The notes under the pieces: model-generated
The model's database searches: none
Seen by the model: the letters and a program-made list of their open reading frames with translations, nothing else
What the model was told of the DNA's origin: nothing
Origin: Trichosphaerium sp. ATCC 40318
Lineage: Eukaryota > Discosea > Flabellinia > Trichosidae
NCBI GenBank assembly: GCA_038496445.1
Contig: JALMLS010000276.1
Span: 29,868 to 93,867 of the forward strand
DNA: 64,000 nucleotides
Direction of reading: 5' to 3'
Shown here: piece after piece, positions 23,004 to 32,547 of the stretch
How positions within the stretch are numbered: the stretch's first letter is position 1
How the letters are laid out: every line of letters starts with the position of its first letter
Program-made: the position numbers and the translations under genes

Positions 23004-24102
23004 TTATTGTGTTACTACCCATTCCGTTGAGGGGTACCACGTGGTTAAAGTATTGTCCAACTGTTTTATATGCAAAATATAAACCACGAAAATTTCAGGT
23101 ATACAATCAAATACAATTACTTGGAATACCTTCAGTACAAGCTGTCCTGCGCCACCCACCCAGTTATAAAACTGCAAAAATACAGAAAGACCACGCCCTA
23201 TTGATGCAAATGATATGAGAGCTGCAAGTAACAAGACCTAAAAGTGTCAACAACATCCAACAGTGTAAAAACCAGTACTTTGATTTTTAGGACAGAGAAC
23301 CCACGTGGGAGACTTTTGTACAATACATAAGCTGCGATTATGAATAAGACTCCTTGCCCAATATATAGTATCAAGAAATAGAATATCTAGATCATGTTAA
23401 ACGAATAGGAATCATCAATATAGCATTGCCAAACTGACAAACCTCTATTTGATGCATGATTGATAGAATTCTTTTGTATTCTTCAAGCTTTCCATGTTGC
23501 TTGTACACGTAATAGTAACCTGTCAACATTGTAATCATAATACCGGCCCATATTATTAGTATAGCACTAACTGTTAAGAGGTACACAACGACCAAATTGC
23601 CAATAAATCTGTACTTCGTTTTCCATGCCTGAAATATCAACATTGCCCTTTTAGGACAATTAGTAGGCGCTTTGAAGGGGAGTGTACCAGAACAATAAGA
23701 GCAATAAATATGTACATATATAGACATAACCTGATAGTGAACCAACCACTATTTGCCAAGGGTTCAACTGAGATTCAATAGGAAGCGTTGATATATCAAT
23801 AAATTCGTTCCAAAAAGCAATGATGTATCCCAAAGGCACTATAAAAAAAAGTCACGTGATAGAACATAAATCACGTGATTACGTACATAACAGCGAAAAA
23901 GGAAGTATAGCTACGAATATATAAGAAAAAGACTTGGATTGCGAGTTGTACCATGTAATATTGTCGCAAGAGAGAATCTTCGTGTATATACAAACCGTAC
24001 GAGCGCAATGATCACAATCAAAGATGTAACAGCGTAACTTACAACAAAAACAATTCTAAACGCAGCAGCAACGTTCCTTTCACTAGTAGAGGAATCCTCC
24101 AT
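23004..24102 (-). CDS. Multi-pass (about seven-helix) membrane protein
   Basis: Starts at ATG 24100-24102 (MEDSSTSERNVAAAFRIVF). Joined exons give hydrophobic segments at FRIVFVVSYAVTSLIVIIAL, ILPFSLLLPLGYIIAF, GNLVVVYLLTVSAILIIWAG plus an adjoining MITMLTGYYYV, IFYFLILYIGQGVLFIIAAY, LLLAALISFASIGRGLSVFL and PEIFVVYILHI: six or seven helices with basic loops between. The topology and size (about 320 residues) recall GPCR-like or TOM1/THH1-type proteins, but no diagnostic motif is seen, so no function is assigned. The second intron is only about 47 bp and carries two CACGTG palindromes (about 23851 and 23871). Stop at 23004-23006. Confidence 0.7.
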
Positions 24103-24376
24103 GTTTGTCAGTGTTTGATCACGTGGCTACAACAATACAATGATGACTCGCTTAACCGGTATGTACCTTTTCCATTTTGGTAGTAATCCTCACCGTTGTC
24201 CAACTCAAAGAGCTCTTTATCACTAAGTGCATTGTGCATACTGTTTTATGTTACATTCTTTATTTTGTTTTTCAATTCACGCTTGCCAAACGACCTTTAC
24301 CACTGTCGAACACTGGTGTCTACAGCAGTATTTGTATTGTTTCAGCGCTGTACTTAGTTTTGCATGAGTTTCATAT

Positions 24377-25511
24377 CTACTCTCCTCCAGCTCTGGCTAA
24401 ACTGATTTCTTTCTTCATTTCGACTTGTAAACGCTCTTGAACATTAAGAGTAGACTGCAACGCAGCAATGAGTGGCTTACAATAGTATTGAAGCAAGGCA
24501 GTTACAGCAGTTTGATGAACACTCTGAGCGCGTATAACTTCCAACTGAGAAGCACCAGAAGCCTCTATACGTGCCATAGCAGCTTGAAAGTACTTTGTTT
24601 CCTCTTTGAAAAGAATTTTGGCCAATTCCACCAATTGGTTAGGGAAATTCGATGGATGAGCTGAAAACAGTACTAAAATAATATAAGAAAGTGAACAGAC
24701 GCGTAATGATGGGTTTGTTGTCAATTCAAACAAAATTAAAATGACAATAAAAAAACCGTAACAAAAACGGTCTTTTGAGGCGTTTACCTTGGTTGTCAGG
24801 GACGATTTGAATCTCAATTGTCTTCTCCTCAGATCTTTCTATTGTTTGGAACGCTTTTAAGCGTATAGTACCTTTATTATCCTGAGTAAAAGGTCAGTTT
24901 CTTCTTTTTCTTTTTCTTTTTTTTTTGATTTAATTGTTTTTTTCTCAATACGTTCTGACTTGTTTGCAACATTTTAACGAATGCGTACGTTGTCGTGGTC
25001 AAAGACTGAAACGATTATACCAAAAAAATCACCCATCTGTTGGTTTGTCCATTGATTACGTAAATCGACCGGAGAGGGCTGTATGGTTATGTGTGGATGC
25101 GAATGGTACCAACCAATAACGCGTGCATCGAGTTGTTCAGCTAATTGACGAGCAGAATCTAGCTGGACTATGTTTAGCCGTATTAGTAGGTTCACAACGA
25201 GAGAAACATCAAACAGGTCGGTTTCAGAATATACAAAATAAAGCGTACTCGGTGTGGCTTCTACGCGATCTTTACGCTTATCTGCACGTTCTAGTATCTA
25301 TTTTAGCGTTAGATTTAAACCGAAACGTTTAAAACGCCATTTGTACCTTTATATGTTGAACCACTGCGCCGACAGTGCCTTTATCGCTCGTAATCTTACC
25401 AATCAACATACCCAATATTTCTTCTCGCTCAGTAGACAGCGCATGAGTCACTAACGCGCCAAAAGTGAACCGTGATATCTTTACATAATCTATAATCCGG
25501 CTTGACGTCAT
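24377..25511 (-). CDS. BRCC3: BRCC36-like Lys63-specific JAMM deubiquitinase
   Basis: Starts at ATG 25509-25511. Five exons give an MPN+ domain: HALSTEREEILGMLIG near residue 25 (catalytic Glu), KRKDRVEATP, and the JAMM zinc motif WYHSHPHITIQPSPVDL (H-x-H-P-x7-S-x2-D, with one fewer residue than some families but as in BRCC36). LKAFQTI, EIQIVPD and a C-terminal helical part ending KKEISLARAGGE follow. In animals BRCC36 cleaves Lys63-linked ubiquitin within the BRISC and BRCA1-A complexes, with ABRAXAS-type partners and BRE. Loss of the partner cannot be judged here. The C-terminal region matches the BRCC36 coiled coil, which distinguishes it from CSN5 and RPN11. The start is 112 bp from a divergent small ORF. 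Confidence 0.9.
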
Positions 25512-25622
25512 TTTTACGTCTCAACGCTTGAACAGGCAACACACTCCTTCCTTGAGGCCACGCGACTACTATACAACAAAAAGCAGCGTTCAGTGTACCG
25601 TAAACACAATCTACAAACAAAC
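25512..25622. promoter_or_regulatory. Putative bidirectional promoter
   Basis: Only 111 bp separate the BRCC36 start (minus) from the ATG of the small plus-strand ORF at 25623, so any promoter elements must be shared. No TATA box or other named element is obvious. Confidence 0.35.
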
Positions 25623-25861
25623 ATGTCAGCTCAAACGACAAAAAAGTCAAAAAACTTCGTCGGTAACTTTCGGCCGAAAATACTAGCGTCGAATAACATA
25701 TTGGCATCTACAACTATCATTAAGGTACAGATACATATCTTACTTTATCACCAAATACAGCAATTATCTTTTATGCTCGGGTATATTTGAGTACATTAAC
25801 TTACTTTCTTCTAAAGGCTCAGAAAGCAAAGTCAACGCAAAGGACATTAAAAAACAACTAA
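25623..25861 (+). CDS. Small basic protein, hypothetical
   Basis: Two exons (25623-25724 and 25817-25861) join across a GTACAG...CTAAAG intron to a 48-residue Lys/Thr/Asn-rich protein (MSAQTTKKSKNFVGNF start, end of TLKNN). No domain is recognised. Support comes from the clean ATG, a plausible intron and its divergent position next to BRCC36. It could also be non-coding leader sequence. Confidence 0.35.
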
Positions 25862-25910
25862 GAAAAAAAAAAAAAATCACGTTGTTCAACTCATTTCCTT
25901 TTTACGAATT

Positions 25911-27847
25911 ATGGGCGGTATATGTGGTAGCCATAGGAGTGAGACTGATCTTAGGATAAGCAGTGACTTGCGACATGAAACGAAGGAGGTAAAAAAAACT
26001 GTAAAGGCACGTGGTAGCATGGGTATTATCAAGTTATTTCGTTTTTGTTACTTTTAATGTAAATTGGTCCACTAATCACGTGAACAAAAAAAATAACATT
26101 AAAAATGTTGATACTTTTCTTAGGTTCTTCTACTCGGAGTCAGTAATGCCGGTAAATCAACACTACTTCGACAGTTAAGCATAAACCACGGAGAAGCCTC
26201 GACGGACGACAGTGCGTTTTTTTTGTCTTTTTTTTTAGTTTTTTACTTAAACGTTAAAAAGAATTCCCCGACGCATTGTAGTATTAGACTACGTGAATGC
26301 TCTGGTATTGTATTTTGTATTTCGAGTTTAAGATCCAATAGATAAAAAAAACTATTTATTTTAGCTAAATCACGTGACCATAGGTTATAAAATAGATATG
26401 AGGCTATTACTTAGATTAAACGCTATTATTGGCATAAAAAAGCTTTTTCGTTATTGTACGAGGATAGATCTTTCTCTACCGGACAAGTGTGTTAAAGCAA
26501 ACGAACTGCTCGACAATGATGGTAGTTTTGAACTAGCGGAGGACTTCTCAGTAGCTACAGTGCAAAGTCTTATAACAATATGGGAAGACGTATCAGAAGA
26601 TATTTTTGAGGAAGCAGCGGAGAAGTATGAGGAATTACGACACCTAAAGTATCTTATGGAAATAATGGATAGGATGTCTGAGAAGGGATATATGCCTACA
26701 TCAGAGTACGTGGTTACTATGAGGATGCATATCAAGCGCTTCCTTTTACAGCAAAAAAAAAACCGCATCAAAAACTAGCTTTTTTTTTCAGTCACGTTTC
26801 GGACACGTTACATCTCCCGTTGGCTTATCTTTTTACCTAGTGATATGTTACATGCAAGAAGAACAACTGTAGGTATTTATAGCGAAGATATACATGTACG
26901 CACAACCAAAACGAAAAGAATCGTCAACAAGACTGTTTACTAAACAAGTTTTTTTTTTTAGTTCAACGGTTATTTATGGCAATGTATTGATGTTGGTGGT
27001 CAAAAGAGTGAGCGAAGAAAATGGATACACTGTTTCGATGTATGTGTGAAACACTATTCACTTATTTAACGTATCCTAACCGTATTGTAGAATGTTGATG
27101 TGTTGGTGTATTGTGTAAATTTGGCTTCATTCGACGAGGTAATCCGAGTTGGTTTTTTTTTTCAGTTCTTATTTTTGGAAAAAATCGGACACAGTACCTG
27201 TTTGTTCCTGCACCCTTTTATGTGTTAAAAAAAGATCACAAAGGGGCAGTTCTTGCTGTTTAAAAATATCTCATGTGGTGGTTTACAAAAAACTGTTTTA
27301 CTAGTCGCGTTAGGAACCAAGCACGTGAGATATGGCTATGTCGATCTTTTTCTTTCTTTTTTTTTTTTGGTGTACACAAATTGTTCACTCTTTTGTTCTG
27401 TAGCCGTGTCCATACAACAAGGACAGATGTATACTAGATGACTCACTTAGTGTATGGAAGAGTATATTAGCTACTTTTACAGCCGAACCAATAGTACTCG
27501 TACGTTTTCTTAACTCAGCAAAAAAAAACCCAAAAAAAAAAACATTCTTATGTTTGCGCAAACCATAGGTTTTCAATAAAGTGGACTTATTCAAACATAA
27601 AATGGCAGAGCGTAAACAGAGCTATAAAGACACTCTCCAAGATATAAAACATCAATTTTTGCACGGCACACAATCAAACCAAGTTATAAACGTGTTTACC
27701 ACGTGTGCACTTGACTCTAGACAAGTCATGAAGCATTGGAGACTAATGATGAATTCTTACTTAAAATCACAGACAAAATGGATTGCTGAAAAGAAGAAGA
27801 AAAACAAGAGAATGCATTCAGAACTAAAACAATCGCTAATAAAGTAA
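25911..27847 (+). CDS. Divergent heterotrimeric G-protein alpha subunit
   Basis: Starts MGGICGSH, with Gly2 and Cys5 as N-myristoylation and palmitoylation sites. About eight exons carry the G1 loop GVSNAGKST, the all-helical domain (TIWEDVSED...YMPTSDD), switch I as ARRTTVGI (catalytic Arg and the Thr that binds Mg), switch [15 protein letters not shown]4 NKVD and G5 TCALD. The order and spacing are those of a G-alpha. It is unusual in G1 (VSNAG in place of the common AGESG), in Lys after DVGGQ where Arg is usual, and in its last ~40 residues ([17 protein letters not shown]), which are Lys-rich and lack the hydrophobic receptor-contact C-terminus. It may couple to an unusual partner. The splice joining SAIPRRIVV (about 26217/26272) uses a GTTTTT donor and is the least certain. 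Confidence 0.85.
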
Positions 27848-28195
27848 GAAAGAGAACCGAAAAAAAAAATAAAAAAAACCAAAACACTTTTTTTCTTTGT
27901 TTGGCGTTTGCTCTCTCTATCTTACCTCTACATAATCATCACGTGATTAGTTTTCATTTCGACAATTTAGATGACCAGTTGAACATTGTCGGCTCTCTTG
28001 CTTGAAAAACGTTTTCTGTAAGCCCACAGCTTCTGTTTTTGAAGAAAAATGTAGGTTCATGTTACAACTACCGTTTTTTGGAAGTTTTTAGTACAAAGTG
28101 GGTACTGATCCCACCTTTCTCAATTTTAACAAAATTCGAACACGTGCGCTGAGTTCTAGCAAAAAAAACTGAACATACTTTACAGGTGGTTCAGA
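27848..28195. other. Intergenic region
   Basis: 3' flank of the G-alpha gene. AT-rich, with T and A runs and CACGTG at about 27941 and 28141. No gene supported. Confidence 0.5.
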
Positions 28196-28480
28196 AATAA
28201 GATGGTTGACCATTTTGTCTTGCAATCTGGGTTCCTGCATTGTTAATCCGATGAAGCCTACTTAAATTAACAATGCCTTTATCAGTGTTTATGAGCACAT
28301 GAATGAAGAAATATTCTAACCCAACAAAACACCCTTACCAGTAATGCCTTACAAAACCCAAGACATATGTTTTCGACACCAGTCAGATATCCAATACCTC
28401 TGTAATTTTGGCACTGTCAATAGCAATACATTGGACACCAGCAAGTGTCTTTAACGTACTGTCATCCACTTAGAGATGGC
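28196..28480 (-). pseudogene. Degenerate F-box/LRR fragment, subfamily B
   Basis: On the minus strand the sequence gives DDSTLKTLAGVQCIAIDSAKIT, then a stop and frameshift, and after a gap TDKGIVNLSRLHRINNAGTQIA. These match the C-terminal repeats of the intact gene at 15.3-16.7 kb (DDSTLKVLAGVHSI, and TDDGVGNLTSLDVINIVDTQIT near its end). Several repeats between the two matching parts are missing and there is no F-box. A remnant of a long subfamily-B gene. Confidence 0.75.
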
Positions 28481-28640
28481 AGAAATACCAGTCCGAACAG
28501 GTTCCAAAATCTCAGAGCCTCCATCCATTGACCTAATCACTGTGTGCATGCACATAAGGTGGCTGTACACTTTTGTGGCACGTTTGAATATCCCGAGATG
28601 GTACAGTTATTCTATCCAAGCATTTAGCTCCTACAAGTAA

Positions 28641-28803
28641 AAAGTCCAGGGTTGGTTGTGCGTTCAATCGTGGCACTGGATCTCCTCCCTAAGTGCCTAG
28701 CCAAAGGCCTTAATCATAAAACTACCTTTCCGGTATGTTTTTTGGAGTTTGTCCGGTAACTATTTCCCCGATACTTAACTTGTTTCATTTATAATTCTAT
28801 TCA
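28641..28803 (+). repeat. Dispersed ~160-bp repeat, copy A
   Basis: Begins AAAGTCCAGGGTTGGTTGTG and ends with ATAATTCTATTCA. It shares most positions with copies B and C, including the block CCAAAGGCCT and GTTTGTCCGGTA. Non-coding. It lies next to a degraded LRR gene. Confidence 0.85.
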
Positions 28804-28822
28804 TCAGGTGTTTGGAAAAAAC

Positions 28823-28992
28823 AAGTCTAGGTTGATTGTGCACACTCAATCAAGGTGCTGGTTGTACTTCCTAAGTACCTACCCAAAGGCCTCAATCATA
28901 AAACTACCTTTGCAGTGCACGTGTTTTTTGGAGTTTGTCCGGTAATAACTATTTCCCCGATACTTAATTTGTTTCATTTATAATTCTATTCA
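28823..28992 (+). repeat. Dispersed ~170-bp repeat, copy B
   Basis: Directly repeats copy A with about 20 bp between them, in the same orientation, and ends identically at ATAATTCTATTCA. It carries a CACGTG at about 28918 that is absent from copy A but present in copy C. Confidence 0.85.
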
Positions 28993-29128
28993 CTTCTTTG
29001 GGTACCCCAACAAGCGTAGAAGTTAATAGTAAGTTATTAAAGAATCACAAACGTAAAAATAGATAATATGTCAACTTAAGTTAGCATTGTTCTTTAACAC
29101 CAACAATACAAACAACTACACCCTTAAA

Positions 29129-29438
29129 ATGAAACTCTTACTACTTTTCGCCGTATTTCTTTGCTTGCTATGCATTGCCGAAGGCTACTGTCATAGTAAA
29201 TGCTCCAGGAAATACAGTATGTCTTTAGAACTCGCTTTTGTGTTTTTGATTTAATGAAGGGTTTAGTTCGCAGTTAAATGGAGAAAAGCTATGTAAGCAT
29301 AAAAACAATCATTGCCCTGAAAAGGAGTACCCTGGTATAGATGCAATAACAAGTTCTAAAAAATGCAGGTCATGCTGGGAACGCAACTGTGGTTCTCAAT
29401 CAAGAAGAATTAACGGCGAAAAATTCTTTATATGCTAA
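29129..29438 (+). CDS. Small secreted cysteine-rich peptide
   Basis: Two exons. The first (from ATG 29129) encodes a strong signal peptide (MKLLLLFAVFLCLLCIAEG) and the start of the mature chain (YCHSKCSRKY). After a short GTATGT...GAAG intron the second gives CKHKNNHC, a SSKKCRSC segment, ERNCG and a C-terminal FFIC, ending at stop 29436-29438. The preprotein is about 89 residues; the mature chain is about 70 residues, basic, with eight cysteines that would allow four disulfides. The layout is that of secreted defence or signalling peptides, but the spacing does not match a family I can name. An AATAAA lies at about 29630. Confidence 0.65.
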
Positions 29439-29910
29439 GCTTAACCAACAGCTCGTTTATTGTTTCACCAATAAACCCCTCAACATTCCATTATACTTTG
29501 TATGTTTTGTATATGCTGCATCTTTTTGGAATACAAACCGTGTACATAGTCAGAATGACTTGTTTTTACTATTTGATTAACATCATTTATAAATTATTCG
29601 TATGTTTGATCTTTATCAAACTAATACAATAAATAGTCAAGGCAAACTGTAACAACAATCAACTTATTAAAAATAGTTTGTCAAATTGAGACAATATGTC
29701 AGACTTTGTTTTTTAAAGTGTAGGAGAGCAGTTTGGATGAAAAAACAGTGTCCAGTGGCTTGCAAGTGAAGCCAACAACTTTCATCTTCACAATAACCAC
29801 AACTGAGTACGAATTATCATAACCTGTCGCTAATCAGTTTTCTATGAGCTCTAGTCATTAAGTTCAATCGGTAATGGTTTTTGGCATCAGCTGAAAGTGT
29901 TCAGAAAAAA
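29439..29910. other. Intergenic region
   Basis: 3' side of the small secreted peptide gene. AT-rich, no gene supported; short frames at 29389-29632 are the shadow of the peptide gene and AT-rich flank. Confidence 0.5.
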
Positions 29911-30058
29911 AAAGTCCAGGGTTGGTTGTGTGCACAATCGTGGCACTGGATGTCCTCCCTAAGTGCCTACCCAAAGGCCTCAATCATAAAACTACCTTTT
30001 CTGTGCACGTGTTTTTTGCAGTTTGTCCGGTAGTAACTATTGCCCCAATATTTAACTT
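29911..30058 (+). repeat. Dispersed ~150-bp repeat, copy C
   Basis: About 1 kb from copies A and B and in the same orientation. It begins with the same AAAGTCCAGGGTTGGTTGTG as copy A, carries GCACGTGTTTTTTG like copy B, and loses similarity about 15 bp earlier at its 3' end. Confidence 0.85.
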
Positions 30059-30339
30059 CCCGTTCAAACGAAGACAGAGATGTGCGAACAGCCTTATTTT
30101 TAGCTACATAGTAAATAAAGTAACTACAATAGAGCTTTCCAAAACATGCGTTGTTGTAACAATGTCGTATAAGAACAATTGTTCTCTTCATGTATTGTCG
30201 ACAGCAGTCAAGTTAAAGAGCATCAAAAAAACCTTGTAACGGAAAAGTAGACAAACGAAGCATCCATAAAACATAACTCCTTCGATTTGTCCACCACTCA
30301 TAAACCATTAATACAAATACAGCTGCCTAATAGAACGTA

Positions 30340-30654
30340 TTATATCATAAGAGAGCGATATTGGAGTGATGTCGTACCTATGTCAAGCAAAAAGCAAGAC
30401 GGTATAGAAGAAATCTTGTCCATATTAAAGCAGCTGTTTTGTGTAACATCTTCACCTGCTGGATCAATTGTAATAAGCACAGAATCAGTTTCGTTCGTTT
30501 CTAGAAGATATTCTTCATGTTTTGTCCATACTCTATAAACAAGCAATACATATACAAATGACAAAACCAATGATGAAATACATATAAAAAAAACTGAAAA
30601 AACGAAGCTCAGAATGATCTTTAGGAATCCAACACCTAGGTCTCTGTCACTCAA
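30340..30654 (-). CDS. Possible exon of a small single-pass membrane protein
   Basis: A 104-codon frame with a long hydrophobic segment (LKIILSFVFSVFFICISSLV, then LSFVYVLLVYRVW) followed by a polar tail rich in Ser/Thr/Asp. It has no ATG of its own at the 5' end, so an upstream exon is needed. A candidate (about 30690-30745, MLFVYWVGALFQRI) does not join in phase. Possibly a real membrane protein, possibly a chance frame. Confidence 0.3.
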   Translation of the reverse strand: MSDRDLGVGFLKIILSFVFSVFFICISSLVLSFVYVLLVYRVWTKHEEYLLETNETDSVLITIDPAGEDVTQNSCFNMDKISSIPSCFLLDIGTTSLQYRSLMI

Positions 30655-30833
30655 TATTGGTGTTTAAGACAACGGATATAATGTGATACTAACCATCCTA
30701 GTAATTGGCCGTATCCTCTGAAATAAGGCGCCTACCCAGTATACAAATAACATTTCTGAAGCTAAACAACAAATTTCGCTGGTAAAAAGTCAGCTGAGGT
30801 CAGTACGACTTGCCAACTGGACGAAACAGCACC

Positions 30834-31721
30834 ATGTCCACTAACAATACCATACATTCACTTTGTGATGTTCCACCAGAGATATTGACACTTGTACTAC
30901 GATATTTAGACAAAACACAGCGTATTACTGCTACAACAGTTTCTCATCGTTTTAATGACATCATTCGACATAATCTGGGATTCATGATGATAATCCTAAA
31001 AGAAAACTCAGATTGCGCTGTTCTGAAAGGAAGCCCTCTGCTTAAAAACACACGTATTGTATCTACTAGGTTAAATCTATCAGATAAAGACTTGAGTTGT
31101 CTCAGAGGGGTTCATACAATAACACTAGCAACAGGATGTATTGGTGACTCGGGTATTAAGGCATTGTTGGAGGGAGAAATGACTCCTCCTTATGACATCA
31201 CCTTGCATTACTTAGACATAACAGAAGTATCTCTAAAGGCTCTCAAAGGTGTACATAAAATACATATTCAGTACTGTAAATTCATTTCAGATTCCGGACT
31301 TAAAGAACTCAGAGATGTCCATACTGTTAGCTTATACTATCCAAAAATAGATGAATCTATTAATGTACTTGTTAATGTGAACACACTTATTATCAAACAA
31401 GGAACCAACTTAACAGATGATGCATTCAAAGGATTGACTAATTTAAAACATTTGAACCTAACAGATTGCCGTGGCGTAACAGATAATGGGTTTAAGGATT
31501 TGGTGAGTCTAGAAAGTCTAGTACTTAAAGATTGTCGAAGAGTTACAAATGATTTTTTGAAGCACTTGAAGTCTCTCAAAGAAATCAAAGTAAACAATTG
31601 TGAGTGTATTACACGTGATGCTATTAAGTCGTTGGGTATACCCTTTGCTTATAAAGGATCACTCATTGCATGGTTGAGGCGCTATAGCAAAGGACATAGT
31701 GGCATGAACAATGTTAAGTAA
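30834..31721 (+). CDS. F-box/LRR protein, intermediate type
   Basis: Single-exon protein of about 295 residues; I use ATG 30834 (MSTNNTIHSL), as upstream codons have no in-frame ATG. F-box CDVPPEILTLVLRYLDKTQ with VSHRFNDIIRHNLGF, then SPLLKNTRIVS and about eight LRRs (LRGVHTITLATGCIGDSG, LKGVHKIHIQYCKFISDSG, LTNLKHLNLTDCRGVTDNG, LVSLESLVLKDCRRVTND). The middle repeats resemble subfamily A, while the C-terminal ones are closer to generic AMN1/FBXL repeats. A basic C-terminal tail (WLRRYSKGHSG) is absent from the relatives. Predicted SCF adaptor. Confidence 0.85.
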   Translation: MSTNNTIHSLCDVPPEILTLVLRYLDKTQRITATTVSHRFNDIIRHNLGFMMIILKENSDCAVLKGSPLLKNTRIVSTRLNLSDKDLSCLRGVHTITLATGCIGDSGIKALLEGEMTPPYDITLHYLDITEVSLKALKGVHKIHIQYCKFISDSGLKELRDVHTVSLYYPKIDESINVLVNVNTLIIKQGTNLTDDAFKGLTNLKHLNLTDCRGVTDNGFKDLVSLESLVLKDCRRVTNDFLKHLKSLKEIKVNNCECITRDAIKSLGIPFAYKGSLIAWLRRYSKGHSGMNNVK

Positions 31722-31791
31722 ATCACGTGTTAGTTTGTTTTCAACAAAAAAAAAAAAAATCAAGTTGTTTAGATTATACTTTTTCGGTTTA

Positions 31792-32347
31792 TTAGCACTT
31801 TTGTGGAGGTGTAATACATCCACCGCTGTTGCTATCAGGTCCAAGATTATCCATACGTATTATACGTTTAGGATGAAATGTTGTCGAACAGTTCCATTCA
31901 AAATGTGCCGTTGGTCTAAAGTAAAGAGTAAACGAGCCGGACGTTTTCGACAACTAAAACAATCCTTTATGGATAAAGCTCAAATGACTTTTTTTGGTCG
32001 TACCCTGAGAAGATACAAGGAGAACACTTGCTAGAGTCACATACTGAACCTTTACTTTGGTGTAGAAATAGCGTATACGTCTCAGAAATGTTTGAGTCGT
32101 ACCAAACAGTAAAATGACATGGGTCTACTCTCGTGCTCGTCTCGTTTATGTAAAATATCATATTGAAGTCGTTTGGTTGCCATGCTTGAATAGTCACTGG
32201 ATAAATACCACTGTCACCACATTGCATCGTATAGTGTTCAATACCATCCCAAAGGGGGTCAGAGTATACTTGGTAACGGTATGCCCACGTGCTTCCTGAT
32301 AGGCATAAAATAAGCGTCACGGCGTAGAAGAACAATTGTTGCTTCAT
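31792..32347 (-). CDS. Secreted protein, unknown family
   Basis: Starts at ATG 32345-32347 with a clear signal peptide (MKQQLFFYAVTLILCLSGSTWA). The mature part (YRYQVYSDPLWDGIEHYTMQ, CGDSGIYPV, VDPCHFTVWYD, CDSSKCSPCIFSG) has paired cysteines and NxT/S sites. An intron (GTACGACC...TACTTTAG) best joins to a second exon ending GGCITPPQKC at stop 31792-31794. This choice keeps phase and a Cys-rich end; reading on without splicing would stop sooner at 31967. No family recognised. It sits between an F-box/LRR gene and the large Cys-rich GPI protein and could be another surface or secreted factor. Confidence 0.6.
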
Positions 32348-32547
32348 TTGGTGTAGAATCCAACGATATTTTTGTCACTAGTCACACGTGACTGATATTG
32401 ACAAAAGAATAGTTGTTTTTTGTGTTCAGCTGACTTGTTAGGCGGAGTGACCACCTTGGCGTTCAATATGTTTGTCAAGAACAGTTTTAAAGCAAAACGT
32501 TTCGCTTTATTTTTTTCGTATTCACAAGTAAGGTTTGCTTTGAAGCC

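Noticed and set aside
23004-23234. Annotating the membrane frame at 23004-23234 as its own small gene
   Set aside because: It is the last exon of the multi-pass membrane protein, joined in phase to exons upstream.
28600-28810. CRISPR-like repeat array
   Set aside because: Copies are only three, about 150-170 bp long and not regularly spaced; the window is eukaryotic.
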